From: Haematobia irritans
Taxonomy: Eukaryota > Arthropoda > Insecta > Diptera > Muscidae
Assembly (NCBI RefSeq): GCF_050003625.1
Contig: NC_134399.1
Coordinates: 226,242,783 to 226,306,782 of the forward strand
DNA length: 64,000 bases
Direction of reading: 5' to 3'
Of the stretch, positions 35,621 to 47,822 are shown piece by piece. Positions within the stretch are counted from its first letter, which is position 1, and each line of letters begins with the position of its first letter. The translations under genes and the position numbers were made by a program. The notes below the pieces were generated by a model. It had not been told where the DNA came from, searched no databases, and saw only the letters and a program-made list of their open reading frames with translations.

Positions 35621-36190
35621 ACATCGGTTAATAATTCAATGATTAAAACCGCTATGTTAATCGTAATTAAAGGAATAGGAAAAACAATTAGGTAATATGG
35701 GGAAAAATTTAAAAATTTGAAGCAGGGCAAAAAGTGAAGCAGATTTTTGGAAGAAGGAGTGACGAAGTAAATTTTGTGAAAATGAAGCAAAATGCTTCGA
35801 TTGAAGTTGTAGCGGCAGCACTGCACTTGGCACGCATTTGATATACAAGTGTCATATGCAGTGCGTTATATTCATTAACGTAGCTAGACAATTTTCCAGG
35901 GGGGAGTGGTTGGGGGGCTATAGCCCCCCTAGCTAAAAATTAATAGACTGAACTTATAGAATCTTTCATTTTATATCTTGGTGTGGTACAATTTCCCAAT
36001 AGTGACGGCGCTTTTCCGATACGATTTCGCAGTGGTCAGGATTCGAAGATGTGCCAAATTTAAAAAAAGTTGGCACGTTAGTTTTTGCATACTCGTCTAA
36101 CAGGCAGCGCCCTATTATTACAGTTACAATATTCATTTTTTAAATCATCATGCAAATTTTGGTTGTTTTAGAAACCAAGGAAATAAAATG
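35621..36190. other. Mixed stretch with a CCCTGCCA-family fragment
   Basis: About 35975-36085 matches the right part of the CCCTGCCA family (GGTACAATTTCCCAATAGTG). An 18-bp palindrome GGGGGGCTATAGCCCCCC lies at 35912-35929, in the style of a degraded transposon end. No gene. Confidence 0.45.
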
Positions 36191-36612
36191 ATTTTTCCCA
36201 TGTGGGTGGATTGGACAAAATGCGACGAATCGAGTTAGAGAAACCCAATTTTAGGGGTAACGTTACGTTTTCGTTCGCATTCATTTCGTCTCACTTGTCG
36301 TATGGCATACAAAACCATAATGAGCTGATTTCTATTTCTGTTTCTCTAAGCTCTAAACCATGGCTGAATAAGGAGGTTGAATCACGATAACAAAAACATT
36401 TGGATTTGACAAAATGAGTGGATTGGACAAAATGCGACGAATCGAGTTAGAGAAACCCAATTTTAGGGGTAACGTTACGTTTTCGTTCGCATTCATTTCG
36501 TCTCACTTGTCGTATGGCATACAAAACCATAATGAGCTGATTTCTATTTCTGTTTCTCTAAGCTCTAAACCATGGCTGAATAAGGAGGTTGAATCACGAT
36601 AACAAAAACAAA
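36190..36612 (+). repeat. Tandem duplication, 212-bp period
   Basis: Two almost identical copies start GTGGATTGGACAAAATGCGA at about 36206 and 36418. Each carries an identical 62-codon frame. Because the copies are near-identical, this says nothing about coding. Confidence 0.85.
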
Positions 36613-36714
36613 AAATTTCAATATGTTGTTTACAATTTTAAGAAGTCAAAATCAGCTTATAAAAGAATCGTATGCATTTGCTATGCAGTGTCATTTGGAG
36701 AGCTGCAATCACCA

Positions 36715-38160
36715 CCCAATAAACACAAACGTTTGAAAAATGCTAAATTTCAACAATTTTTCAAAATTTTTTCAAAGGATTAGGGTAATATTCATGTTGA
36801 GAAATTGTTGAGAAAATCGCGTTCTCAACAAAAAACAGACATTACCCTCAACAGTGAAATTCAACACATTAGGAATAATATCTCAAGTGTTCTCCTCAAA
36901 TTGAAATACATCGCTACTCAATACTTTGTCAAACAATTTTCGATGCGAGTCAAATTCAAAATTAACATCGTTGCAAATACTTTTCAACCTAAATTTGTAT
37001 GAATGATATCCCCACTTCAAATTGAAAATCAAAGCCAAAATTCTATGAATTTTGTATAATTTATTCATTTTCATCAAAATAAAATATATAATAATACACT
37101 ACACTACATAATACACTACAATACCAATTGATAAATAATAATCTTATTAAACATATCAACAAATAAGAACAAAAAAAAAAAAAAAACAACAAAACTTTAA
37201 ATATCTTCAACATTATTAGTAAACACTTTTGCATTGATAATTCGATTTCCTTCCTTTTGGTGTCATAAAACAGCATTAAAATTTATTAACATGCGGGCAA
37301 TTTGAAATTAGGAACGTACTGGACCGCGTGTTAGAATTGATTTCCAGCAGAAGGAATTCACAAAATATCCATTTTAAACTGATAATAGCATATGAATTAA
37401 ACTGACGAAGTGATGCACATTTTCATCCAGAAGTTGTTGATTTCAACAATTTGTTGTTTTTAACAATTTTAATTGGTTGCATTTGTAACGTTTCTGGAAA
37501 CTTTTTCTTGTCGATAAGCCACTCATTTTTCATTGGTCAGCTTCTTATTGTTTGCAAGAATGTAGCATCCAAAGATTTTAGTTTTCTGGAAAGAGATTTA
37601 AATTTAGTGACTTCTTTAAAGTGTTGATTTAATTTTTCATATTGACGTACCAATTATTATAAACTATTTGAAGCAGTTCCAGTTAATTGTACACCATTTT
37701 TTCATTGGTCAGCTTTTTAATGTTTTCAAGAAGGTACAATCCATAATTTTAGTTTTCTGCAAATATATATACATTTAGTGACTTCCTTAAAGTTTTATTT
37801 CATTTTTTTTATTTTCACTTACCTATTTTTATAAACTATTTGGTTATTTGCTTAAATTTTCCATTTTTTTATTTCTTGCAATTGACCAAGAACTTCGTTG
37901 CACAAATAAGTATTGAAAACCACATGGTTTTTTCGTTGCATTTTAGGGTAGTGTTTTGTCAAAGTTTTCTCATATTATCTTCAACACCTTTTCAAAGATT
38001 TCGTCAACAGTTTGGCAAATTGGAAGTAATTCGCAAACAATTTGAAGATGTATTGAATATGAGCTATTTCAAGTCAAGTTGAATTTATGTTGAAAATTAT
38101 ATTTACACTCAAACTGAAAAGTTGTTGAATTTGAAAAACGCTCATCCTGTGTTTATTGGG
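36715..38160. mobile_element. Putative 1.4-kb TIR element
   Basis: Left CCCAATAAACACAAACG and the reverse complement of the right end (CCCAATAAACACAGGATG) match over 13 bases. Both continue into GTTTTTCAA / AAATTCAACAA-type words. AACAATTTTTCAA and TTGTTGA words recur internally. No coding capacity and no clear target duplication. Confidence 0.5.
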
Positions 38161-38834
38161 CATATGATTTTGACATCTTAAAATTTTGTCGAAATAAAAA
38201 AATTGTAATCATATGGGCCCATGATTTAACCTTCTTGTTCAGCCATGCTCTAAACGTAGTCTAGAATTCGGATAACAAAAATGGGCTGTAGCATTTGACA
38301 TATGTTTTTTCTGTGTTCACAAAAACAAAACATGGCCACGTTACGTTCGCTTTACGACAGATTAATTATTTCAATCATTCGGTAGAAAAGTACGTCACTA
38401 GATAGCCGAGTACCCATAACCCGATAACCATAACCAACGTATGTCATTCATATCATCGAATAATGCAAAAATAACGCAAAAATTCCGAAATTTCACAATT
38501 TATAAATGTTTTACCTTTTTATTGCGATTTACAAAAGCATTGAAAGTACAATCATAATATTGTCCCAAGAAACTGAACCGTAATAAAGAGGTGAGAAATG
38601 ATTCTGTTGGAATAAAATTTTACGAAAGCTGAAAACCCTGAACACAAAGATGAAATAGCGTGTGTGTTGACGACGATAACAATATAATACAAGAACAACA
38701 ACAACAATATCATTACCACATTTTGTTGGACACTGACGGAAATGTTAAGACGAGTACGGAAATCAGCCCATCTCTAATGTCATCTTATCTTTTTAATTGC
38801 AGGAAGGATTTCCAGGACCTTCGACGAAGCCAAG
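38161..38834 (+). other. Upf1 upstream region and probable 5' UTR
   Basis: The start of transcription is not obvious. A TTTTTAATTGCAG acceptor ends at 38802, so the coding start is probably on an exon beginning at 38803 with a non-coding exon upstream; GAGGTGAGAAA at about 38590 is a possible donor. The early part (38220-38340) shares inverted words with the 36.2-36.6 kb duplication. Confidence 0.4.
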
Positions 38835-41800
38835 ATGTCGGTTGATGCTTATGGACCGAGTTCACAGAATTTAACATTTCTAGATACAGAGGAGAATGAC
38901 TTGATCGGTGGAGGTACTCAGGCATCTGATTTTGATTACCGAGACCTTACATTAGCTTCCCAAACTCAATCGCAACTTGAATTGGTGTCGGGAAGTGTGG
39001 GAATATCTTCACAGGTATGACATGATTTTTGGCAACTAATTGCAAGGATATTTGATTTAGTCGTAGTTGTAATATAATTAAAAGGGATAAAAAACGAAGT
39101 TTAGCATCCACATGTATCTGGAAACTGCCACATGCTTTCAAAAACGCCATATATATTGCATTCCTATACATATTGACATATTGCCAGCAAAAGCAAATTT
39201 TGGAGCCCAGAAAATCCCACGGCGGTGGGTTCTTTGCACTGGATTTACTCGATATGTCCAACTCATCTTCTACCGTTATCACTCTAGTTTTGTAAAAACA
39301 AAGAAAGTTGGAAATATTAAATAATTCTTGTGAGTTATGTGGTAAAATTATTTTATAAATACGTATTTTAGACCCTTAAGAAGTTACATCAGGTCAGAGT
39401 CCATTTAACTAAATTTAATGATTTGGATCCTCTTTGGCACATTCATCGATGTATACAACAACAACCTATTTTCCAAGTCCAAAATATGTGATCTCATGCT
39501 TGTGATCAATTTTTTTTACACTCTATGCTACAATGGATGTCATCTTCTTGTAACAGCCCCTTCAATTCATATGAACCCTCAGATATTTGCGAAAAAAAAC
39601 TGTCCTGGTATGAATGTGTAATTTTGATCAGGCAAGTGCCTAAAGACGTAACTGCCGTGTGTCCCATCTGTGTCAATGGCTACATGACACGGTATTGCAA
39701 TAGGTCGTTTTTCGCGCCAAAAACAAAATCATCGCCCAATCATTCTGTTCCCATCCCATCTTAGTAGTAGAGATCCTCGATGTGGATATACGTTATCGGC
39801 TAGCTAACGTGCACAGAGTCGTTTTATGTCAACAAACGGGTCGAAGCTCCAGGTTCAACAAAATTAACACTCCGATTAGTCACCTTGAGCACTTAGAAAG
39901 ACTTGAAGACGAAGAAGCAACAAGTTGCATCCCATGAAATCATCGCCCAATCATTCCCATCCCATCTTATTAGTAGAGATCCTCGATGTGGATACACGCT
40001 GTCGGCTAGCTAACGTGCACAGATTCGTTTTATGTCAACAGGCGGGTCGAAGGTCCAGGTTCAACATAAATTAACACTCCGATTAGTCTTTTTGAGCAAC
40101 TAGAATACGAAAACTTTATATGATTTTCCGGAATTTTGAATCTAAAATAATTGTGTTCGGCCCATGTAGACAGATTTGAAGACGAAGAAGCAACAAGTTG
40201 CTTCCCATATGCTGAAGTGAACTATTATTTTTGGCATATAAATAGATATGTCATATAATTTATATCATTCTGTATTCACAAAAAAAAATATTTTTTTTTT
40301 TATTGTCTTCAATCACGAAATGAATTGATCCAATTAATTTTTAATTAAAATGACTTCAATCACAGAAATGATAGTATCAATTAATTGAAAGTCAATTAAA
40401 AATGAATTGAATAATTAAATTTTTGATTGAATATTTTGAATATTTTTTTCTGTGCATGTATAGCTTCCACATAGCCTAATCTGCTGATTGTCTCAATTTT
40501 TCTACGAATTGTCTGAACTTTGAAATGTGTTTTTATATTCCTAACACTACACACAAAAAATTTCTGATTCAATCACGAAATTAATTGATCCTATTAATTT
40601 TTAATTGAAATGTCTTCAATCACAGAAATGATAGCATCAATTAAAAAATTAATTGAAGGTCAATTAAAAAGTTGATTGATCCAATTAAAAAATTAATTAA
40701 TACTATTATTTTTGTGATTGATTTTTGTTTCAATTAAAAAATTTGTTGAATCAATTAAATTTTTAATTGAATATTTTTTAAAACTCAATTAAAATTTTAA
40801 TTAGAAAAATGTTCGTGAAATTTTTTTGTGTGTAGCCTTCGCTTTTATTTTGTCGCCACTAATTGGTATTCTGTTTTTCGATATTTTCTTCTATTCGCGG
40901 TGGCATTTTTTGTTGTCAATATATTCGCTTCATGTCGCCGTTAAATTTGGCAGTAACGAGTTTTATGATCAATTTTTGAAAAAGGTTTTTTTAGCCTTTT
41001 GTGACCGATAATAAATAATAACACTGGAAAGAGTTAAATGCTCAGCAATTTAGAAAATGGTTGAATATGAATGAATCACCCACTAGACAAGGGTTTTGAG
41101 AGGAACTCGACTCCAAACAATTTAAAACAGGTGGAAGCTCAATGAATTTGGACTTTCATTGAGATATGTGGCAAATCATAAGAAAATCATAAAGAAAGTC
41201 ATATTTGTGTTCTACTCTCCATATTCAACTGAATGTTCGTGAAATTAATTTACCACCATAAGTCATGACGTTACTAAAAAAGTACTCCATTAAACTTTAT
41301 TATACTTGTATATTACTTATATATTAAAGAAAAAGAAAAATGCATTAGAAATATATATTTATTGAAAATAAATAATAATGAATTAAAAGTTTCTTCATTC
41401 CACTCCAATCAAGTGTTTACAGAAAGTTAAAAAAAGACTGTGCATTTCAGGACACCAAATTTTCACGAGTCTGAAGAAATTTTTCTTATGTGATAGAAAA
41501 TAAAAATTAATTTTCCTTTTTATGAGGAAAATTAACTACTTTTTTCTAAATAAAAAAAATTTATTGAAATTACGATGTAAAACTTATGAATTTCAATGCT
41601 GAAAGTTCTAAAAACTCTGAAACGTTTTTATTAAATTTAACGTTATATTAAAGTAAATAACTCGAAACTAATTTAATTATTATTAAAACAGTCGATTTCG
41701 TTTTCGGCAGAATTTTTGTTTGCCGAACTTCGGCTTCGGCCCAACTAAACTCTTAACGAAATTTGTTTTACATATTTAAACGCCGATAACACCACTGGAA

Positions 41801-44800
41801 AGTTGGGACCCGTAATAGATATGTACATATTCATTAGAAACGTAACATATCCATTAGGATTTTCTTCTCTTTTTTCTCAAGGCGTTAAATCGATTTCCAG
41901 CACCGAAAATTCTATGCTACACAATACTATGCTCTGTATATGAAACAAATAATTTTCACTTTAAATTTATGCACGAATTCATATTTGTACTTGTAGACAT
42001 TTGGTCGTAAATTGGATCTTCAAACAAAGTTGGGCACCGCCAATGGCTCAACCGATTTACAGTTCGAAGAAGAGGATGAAGATAATGCCCTCGGTCCCGT
42101 TGATGTTTTACCCAACCATGCATGTAAATATTGTGGCATCCATGATCCTGGAACGGTGGTAATGTGTAACAATTGCAAAAAATGGCTTTGCAATGGTCGT
42201 GGAAGTACTTCGGGTTCACATATTGTTAATCACTTGGTGCGAGCCAAACATCGTGAAGTAACTCTACATTCGGAAGGACCGCTAGGTGAAACCGTATTGG
42301 AATGTTATTCATGCGGTGTGCGTAATGTTTTCGTCTTGGGCTTTATACCAGCTAAAGCTGATTCGGTGGTGGTGTTGCTTTGTCGTCAGCCGTGTGCTGC
42401 CCAAAACTCATTGAAAGACATGAATTGGGATCAAGACCAGTGGAAACCGCTTATATCCGACCGTTCCTTTTTGCCCTGGTTGGTAAAAGTACCAACCGAA
42501 CAAGAACAACTGCGCGCCAGGCAAATATCTGCTGCTCAGATAAATAAATTGGAGGAGTTGTGGAAGGACAATATTGAGGCAACATTTCAAGATCTGGAGA
42601 AACCTGGCATTGACACAGAGCCTTCTCAGGTATTACTGCGCTATGAGGATGGTTATCAATATGAGAAAATATTCGCTCCTCTGGTAATGCTTGAGGCAGA
42701 GTATGACAAAAAGTTGAAGGAATCCCAAACTCAAGAGGGCATAGAAGTTCGTTGGGACGTTGGCCTAAACAAAAAGACCATAGCCTATTTCACTTTGGCT
42801 AAAACTGACTCAGACATGAAACTAATGCATGGCGATGAGTTACGTTTACGATATGTAGGCGAATTACATAAGGCCTGGGATGCTATTGGTCATGTCATTA
42901 AAGTCCCCGATAATTTCGGTGAAGATGTGGGTCTCGAATTGAAGTCATCGGCCAAAGCTCCAATACAATGCACTTCAAATTTTGCCGTGGACTTCATATG
43001 GAAATGTACATCGTTTGATCGTATGCGCAGAGCTTTAAAGATGTTTGCCCTTGACCGAAACTCGGTCTCAAACTACATATACTCACGCCTGTTAGGCCAT
43101 GGTCGTCATGACGGGTCCGATGAAGTTGTTTTCCGTGGCCCTCCCCCCAAGCTGTACAGCGCTCCTAATCTACCAGATCTAAATCGATCACAAGTCTATG
43201 CTGTCAAGCATGCCTTACAACGACCTTTGAGTCTTATCCAAGGCCCTCCAGGTACCGGAAAAACAGTCACTTCGGCCACTATTGTCTATCAACTGGTGAA
43301 ACAGCATGGTGGTACGGTTCTAGTCTGTGCCCCTAGTAATACAGCCGTGGATCAATTGACTGAGAAAATACATCGCACTAATTTGAAGGTAGTTCGCGTT
43401 TGTGCCAAATCACGTGAAGCCATTGATAGCCCGGTCAATTTCCTGGCTCTCCACAACCAAATCAGAAACATGGAGACAAATATTGAATTGAAAAAGTTGC
43501 AACAACTGAAGGACGAAACGGGCGAGTTGTCATCGGCAGATGAGAAACGCTATCGCACCCTAAAGAGAACAGCTGAAAATCAATTACTGGAAGCCGCCGA
43601 TGTTATATGCTGTACTTGTGTCGGTGCCGGCGATGCGCGTCTGCAGCGCATTAAATTTACGTCAATACTCATTGACGAGTCGATGCAGTCCACCGAGCCG
43701 GAATGCATGGTGCCAGTTGTTTTGGGGGCTAAACAGCTAATTCTGGTTGGTGATCACTGTCAGTTGGGACCAGTTGTTATGTGTAAAAAAGCTGCTCGTG
43801 CTGGCCTCTCCCAAAGTTTATTTGAGCGTCTGGTGGTTTTGGGTATACGACCATTCCGCTTGGAAGTTCAATATCGCATGCACCCTGAACTATCGCAATT
43901 CCCCTCAAACTTTTTCTATGAGGGTTCCTTACAGAACGGCGTGTGCGCCGAAGACAGAAAGTTGAAAATTGATTTCCCCTGGCCTCAACCAGACCGTCCA
44001 ATGTTCTTTTTGGTAACCCAGGGTCAAGAGGAGATTGCAGGATCGGGCACCTCATATCTGAACCGCACTGAGGCTGCAAATGTGGAGAAGATCACAACAC
44101 GTTTCCTTAAGGCTGGTGTGAAGCCAGAGCAGATTGGCATAATTACTCCCTATGAAGGACAACGAGCCTATTTGGTTCAGTACATGCAGTACCAAGGAAG
44201 TTTACACTCAAAACTCTACCAAGAGATAGAAATTGCCAGTGTCGATGCCTTCCAAGGCAGAGAGAAGGACATCATAATAATGTCATGTGTCAGATCGAAT
44301 GAAAAACAAGGTATTGGTTTCCTAAGCGATCCCAGGCGTCTAAATGTCGCTCTCACTCGTTCCAAGTATGGCACCATTATTGTGGGCAACCCAAAAATTC
44401 TGTCCAAACAGCCCCTGTGGAATCATTTGCTGAACTTCTACAAGGACCGTAAGGTGTTGGTGGAAGGCTCCCTCAATAACTTGAGGGAATCTTTGATTCA
44501 ATTCCAGAAGCCCAAAAAATTGGTAAATACCTTAAATATGGGAGCCCATTTCATGAGCACCATGATGGCAGATGCCAGAGAAGCCATTATACCAGGATCC
44601 TTTTATGATCGTTCCGGTCAATTCGGTTACACTGGTACAACTACCTCCAATAACTATGGCTATAACTTTGGCAACAATCTAATTGGCGGCAATAATTCCG
44701 CTTTCGGCTTTTCCAATAATACACACATGCATAATATGGGCGGTGGGATGAACAATGCCGGCCATATAACCAATTTCTTCAATCCCCAAGCTGGTGGAGG

Positions 44801-45539
44801 CGGTGGAGGTGGAGGATTTGGTGCTCCAGGATCACAGCGCCACACCATGAACCAAATGAGCAACAATCAGCTGAATAATACCTCAAATAATCAGCAATGG
44901 CATAACTTCCAACACGACTCCATATCCTACATATCATCGGAAAGAGCTCAAGCCGCCATGAATAATATGCCTGTACCAGTTGGCATGTTCATGAATATGA
45001 GTAATATACCACCACGTTTCTATAATCAGCATCAACAAGCCATTCAAGCAGCAGCTAAACAGGGCAGGCGTACAGGAGCTCCACCTCTCAATGCTCTACC
45101 ATCGAATAATATTGCAGCAAAGAATACATCCAAGGCCCCTGGCAAGGGACGTAACTTAACAGGAAGTGCAACTGCTGCAACGACAACAACAAATGCCGCA
45201 TCAAATGTTGCTGCGGCCGCTGCAGCATCAGCTTCCGCCTCACAAAACTCATCGGCCATCTTGACCCAAAAAAATATGTCGCAACAAATGAGTCAGAATG
45301 TATTTGGGGGTCTTTCACAACAACCGGAACTATCACAAGACTTTGGTCAAATATCCCAAATGGATGGCATTCTATCCCAAGACGTTGGTTTTGGAACAGT
45401 AAGTATTTTTTTTTTACCAAATATGTCTCAATCGTATCTCCCAATATCCATTTAACTTTCTCCTTTTCAGGATGCCCTTAATAACGATCGCTTAAATTTA
45501 GGACTTAATTCTCAGAGCCAATTCTCACAGCCCTACTGA
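38835..45539 (+). CDS. Upf1, RNA helicase of nonsense-mediated mRNA decay
   Basis: UPF1 is the cytoplasmic superfamily 1 RNA/DNA helicase that marks and drives decay of transcripts with premature stops. I read three coding exons: 38835-39014, 41997-45398 and 45471-45539, all joined in phase 0, giving about 1216 aa, close to other fly orthologues. Visible features: Cys/His-rich UPF2-binding domain from about residue 101 (HACKYCG, later [10 protein letters not shown] and LLCRQPC); Walker A GPPGTGKT at 476-483; motif II DESMQ at about 620; GDHCQLGP from 645; [16 protein letters not shown]; motif [14 protein letters not shown] from 841. The C-terminal tail is Asn/Gly/Gln-rich with an eight-glycine run and many SQ dipeptides, the usual SMG1 phosphorylation sites. 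Splice sites are CAG|GTATGA, TTGTAG|ACA, ACA|GTAAGT and TTTTCAG|GAT. The start ATG begins [11 protein letters not shown], like other fly UPF1 N-termini. All key residues are intact. Confidence 0.97.
39015..41996 (+). other. Upf1 intron 1 (2982 bp) and its contents
   Basis: The intron holds a tandem near-duplication of about 206 bp (39730-39885 and 39935-40095, marked by GAGATCCTCGATGTGGATA), AT-rich TTAATT repeats at 40290-40440, a TIR element at 40549-40834, and a CGAACTTCGGCTTCGG repeat fragment at about 41727. Frames of 67-79 codons inside it are not exons. Confidence 0.6.
40549..40834. mobile_element. AT-rich TIR element in Upf1 intron 1
   Basis: Inverted ends TACACACAAAAAATTTC and GAAATTTTTTTGTGTGTA. 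The interior is almost entirely AATTAAAAATTAATTGA-type words with CAATCACGAAAT / ATTTTTGTGATTGA inverted pairs. The same words occur at 31300-31640 and 40290-40440, so it is a dispersed MITE-like family. Confidence 0.65.
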
Positions 45540-47394
45540 TAGATAGCAAGACAGGTTGGTGATCTACAGCAACGTGTAACGTTCAGTAGAAGCAACGACA
45601 GCAGAAACAATTACCAAGAGCAACAGATGATGATGATGATGAAACCTACACTAAACAAAACAACCAAGAAACTTTATCAAAACAGCAATTGCAACTCTAT
45701 TCGAAACAAATATCTTTGGTGACGATCGACAACAAAACAACAAAAGAGAGAACCACACACACAGAATAAATCCATAATGGTTATAAAGGAATGTTTATAA
45801 CAAAGAAAGAAAAAACAAAAACACATAGCAAACAAACAGCAACAACATCAAAATATCAGATTTAGACACACCACCTCAACTCTGTTGTTGCACCACCCCA
45901 TTGGGTAGCAACAGCAGAGGACAGCAAATATGACGACGTTAGCGGAAACCGCACGAAGTTCGAATTCATATTACAGCAATAGAAGGAATATTCCATCCGT
46001 TTCTTTGTCAAAGAAAATGAAATACTTTGGTTTTAGGCGCAGACCTAGACGTAGACCAACAAACCAAAAAAAAAAAACGAGTGTGTCGTTGTTTTTTTGC
46101 TAGAAACAAAAAACTTACGTTTGAAAGAAATTATGAAAGCAAGCAAGGGGGTACATTCAAAAATGACACCACATGAAGACTTCTCTTCAATATGCATACC
46201 CGTTCCAAGTGCAGGCAGCACAATTGGAGTGGGACAAGATTGCGAGGCAATTTTTCCAAGGCAACAAAAGCTCATTTGAAAGAGCATTAATTAATTGTTG
46301 CAAGCCTATGGCAAGAATGTGTACTCGAGCAACAACAACGAAATACCACAATCACAATTTCGTTTTATCGAATAGAATCGTTTGCCTCCATTACAAGGCA
46401 TCGCAGTGTATGGTCATTCTGCCTTTGGGTTTTCTAGATCTGGACTTTTGGATGTCCGACTGGAGGAGATTTTCATTCGTCATTTTGTACCAGTCCACAA
46501 CACTTTCTGTTAAAAAAAAAGAGGAAAAAAGAAGAAATACTGTTTGGAGGAACACACACATTTTCTGTTTTGTTTTATATTTACGTTGCAAAAACAATCA
46601 ATCTGGCTTTGCGAAAGGAAAAACGATGAAATATCAACGTCTGTTCTTTTTTTTTTTTTTTTGATTCATTTAGTTTTGTGCCTGCATTCACTTTAAAAAA
46701 TCCCAAATAGAAAAACAACAACATTGTTACAGGAGAATGGACGTTGTGTTTATCATTCTATCGGCTCGTTGACGGTTTTAAATCTTATTCACCTACTAGT
46801 ACATCCCACTTCGTTTCTGTGGCGTTTAAAGAAGTGAGGCTGCAATACAATTTCTTTTTTTCCAAAACAATTTCATCTGAAAATAAAACAACAACAACAA
46901 CAACATCAATAATATATTTCTTTTGTAATCAAAAACATTCAATGTAATTTCGAAAATGTTAACAATAAAAAAATCTTTAAACTTATATACATATGTATGT
47001 CATTGTTATTGCGTATCAATCGTCCATCATCATAAAATTCCTGCGGCGCTCGCCGTTAGTTGGGTACAGTTGGAAAACCGTGGAGTTTAATAGAACATTT
47101 CCGGTACATAAAATTGCCAGAAATGTCCTAAATACATGCATAAGTCTTCGAATATAATGAAATTTGCACTCAAACTAAAAACTGTACTCAAATACTGAAT
47201 GAAATGCGGTGTTACTGCCCCAGAAGCAAGAGTTTTACTTTGATGTGCTTCAAAATTCGGCTTTAAAATGTTGTTTTAAGTAAGGCCTTTGTAAGGCTTA
47301 GTTACATATGAAAATAAATAAATTAAAAAAATTTGGCACAAAGAGTAAAATTAGTGATATAGTCAATTGTGCCAAATTAGAAATAGCTGCCATA
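45540..47394 (+). other. Upf1 3' UTR and downstream sequence
   Basis: AC-rich, CAACAACA-rich sequence typical of a fly 3' UTR follows the TGA. Candidate poly(A) signals (AATAAA) occur at about 45765, 46880 and 46963; I cannot tell which is used. The 163-codon frame at 46173-46664 ends in a poly-Phe run and is not convincing. Confidence 0.45.
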
Positions 47395-47822
47395 TACACA
47401 TGTGGTCAAAATAATAAGTACACCTTGGTATTTTTTCTTCTTTGTCAGAATTCTAACATATTTAAAAAAAAAACGCAAAAATGTCATTATTTTTGTTCCC
47501 TGCGTTCTCTTTGTGATGAAGTGCTTTATTTGGTTGGCCAAAAAAATAAGTACATTGAACGTTTCTTCAAGAATTGAGGGAAGATCTCTTTGAACGACCT
47601 TCAAATCTTTTAAGAGATCGTTACTTTGTGTCTAAAATGCCCTAATGGAAAAAGAGTTTTACGAAAACACGTGGAAAACCAACCAAGATACTTCGAAAAA
47701 GAGAATCATTTTGTCACTCTCCCAAGACTCTTTCAAATCATCCAGACAAATTTCTGCTGAAATAGGCAATGTGATATCTGCACGATCTATTTGGCGGTGA
47801 TTAGTGCATGCCAAATTACCCG
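47395..47822 (+). pseudogene. Truncated Tc1-like transposon end with decayed transposase start
   Basis: GTGGTCAAAATAATAAGTACA at about 47402 is a Tc1-like terminus. A second copy, TTGGCCAAAAAAATAAGTAC, lies about 130 bp inside in the same orientation, matching the IR/DR arrangement of some Tc1 elements. Further in, broken frames resemble the transposase N-terminal helix-turn-helix (SSRQISAEIGN, then SIWR, stop, LVHAKLPE). The rest of the transposase and the right end are missing. Confidence 0.5.

Noticed and set aside
45044..45444. Antisense ORFs of 71 and 118 codons over the Upf1 tail
   Set aside because: They are mirror frames of the low-complexity Ala/Ser/Gln-rich tail of Upf1.
42012..45455. 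Upf1 as a single 1147-codon ORF with its own start
   Set aside because: The frame begins at a TTG inside an exon and reads past a GTAAGT donor at 45399. The true start is in the upstream exon at 38835 and the true end at 45539.
46173..46664. 163-codon ORF downstream of Upf1
   Set aside because: It lies in probable 3' UTR sequence, ends in a poly-Phe run from a T tract and has no domain.
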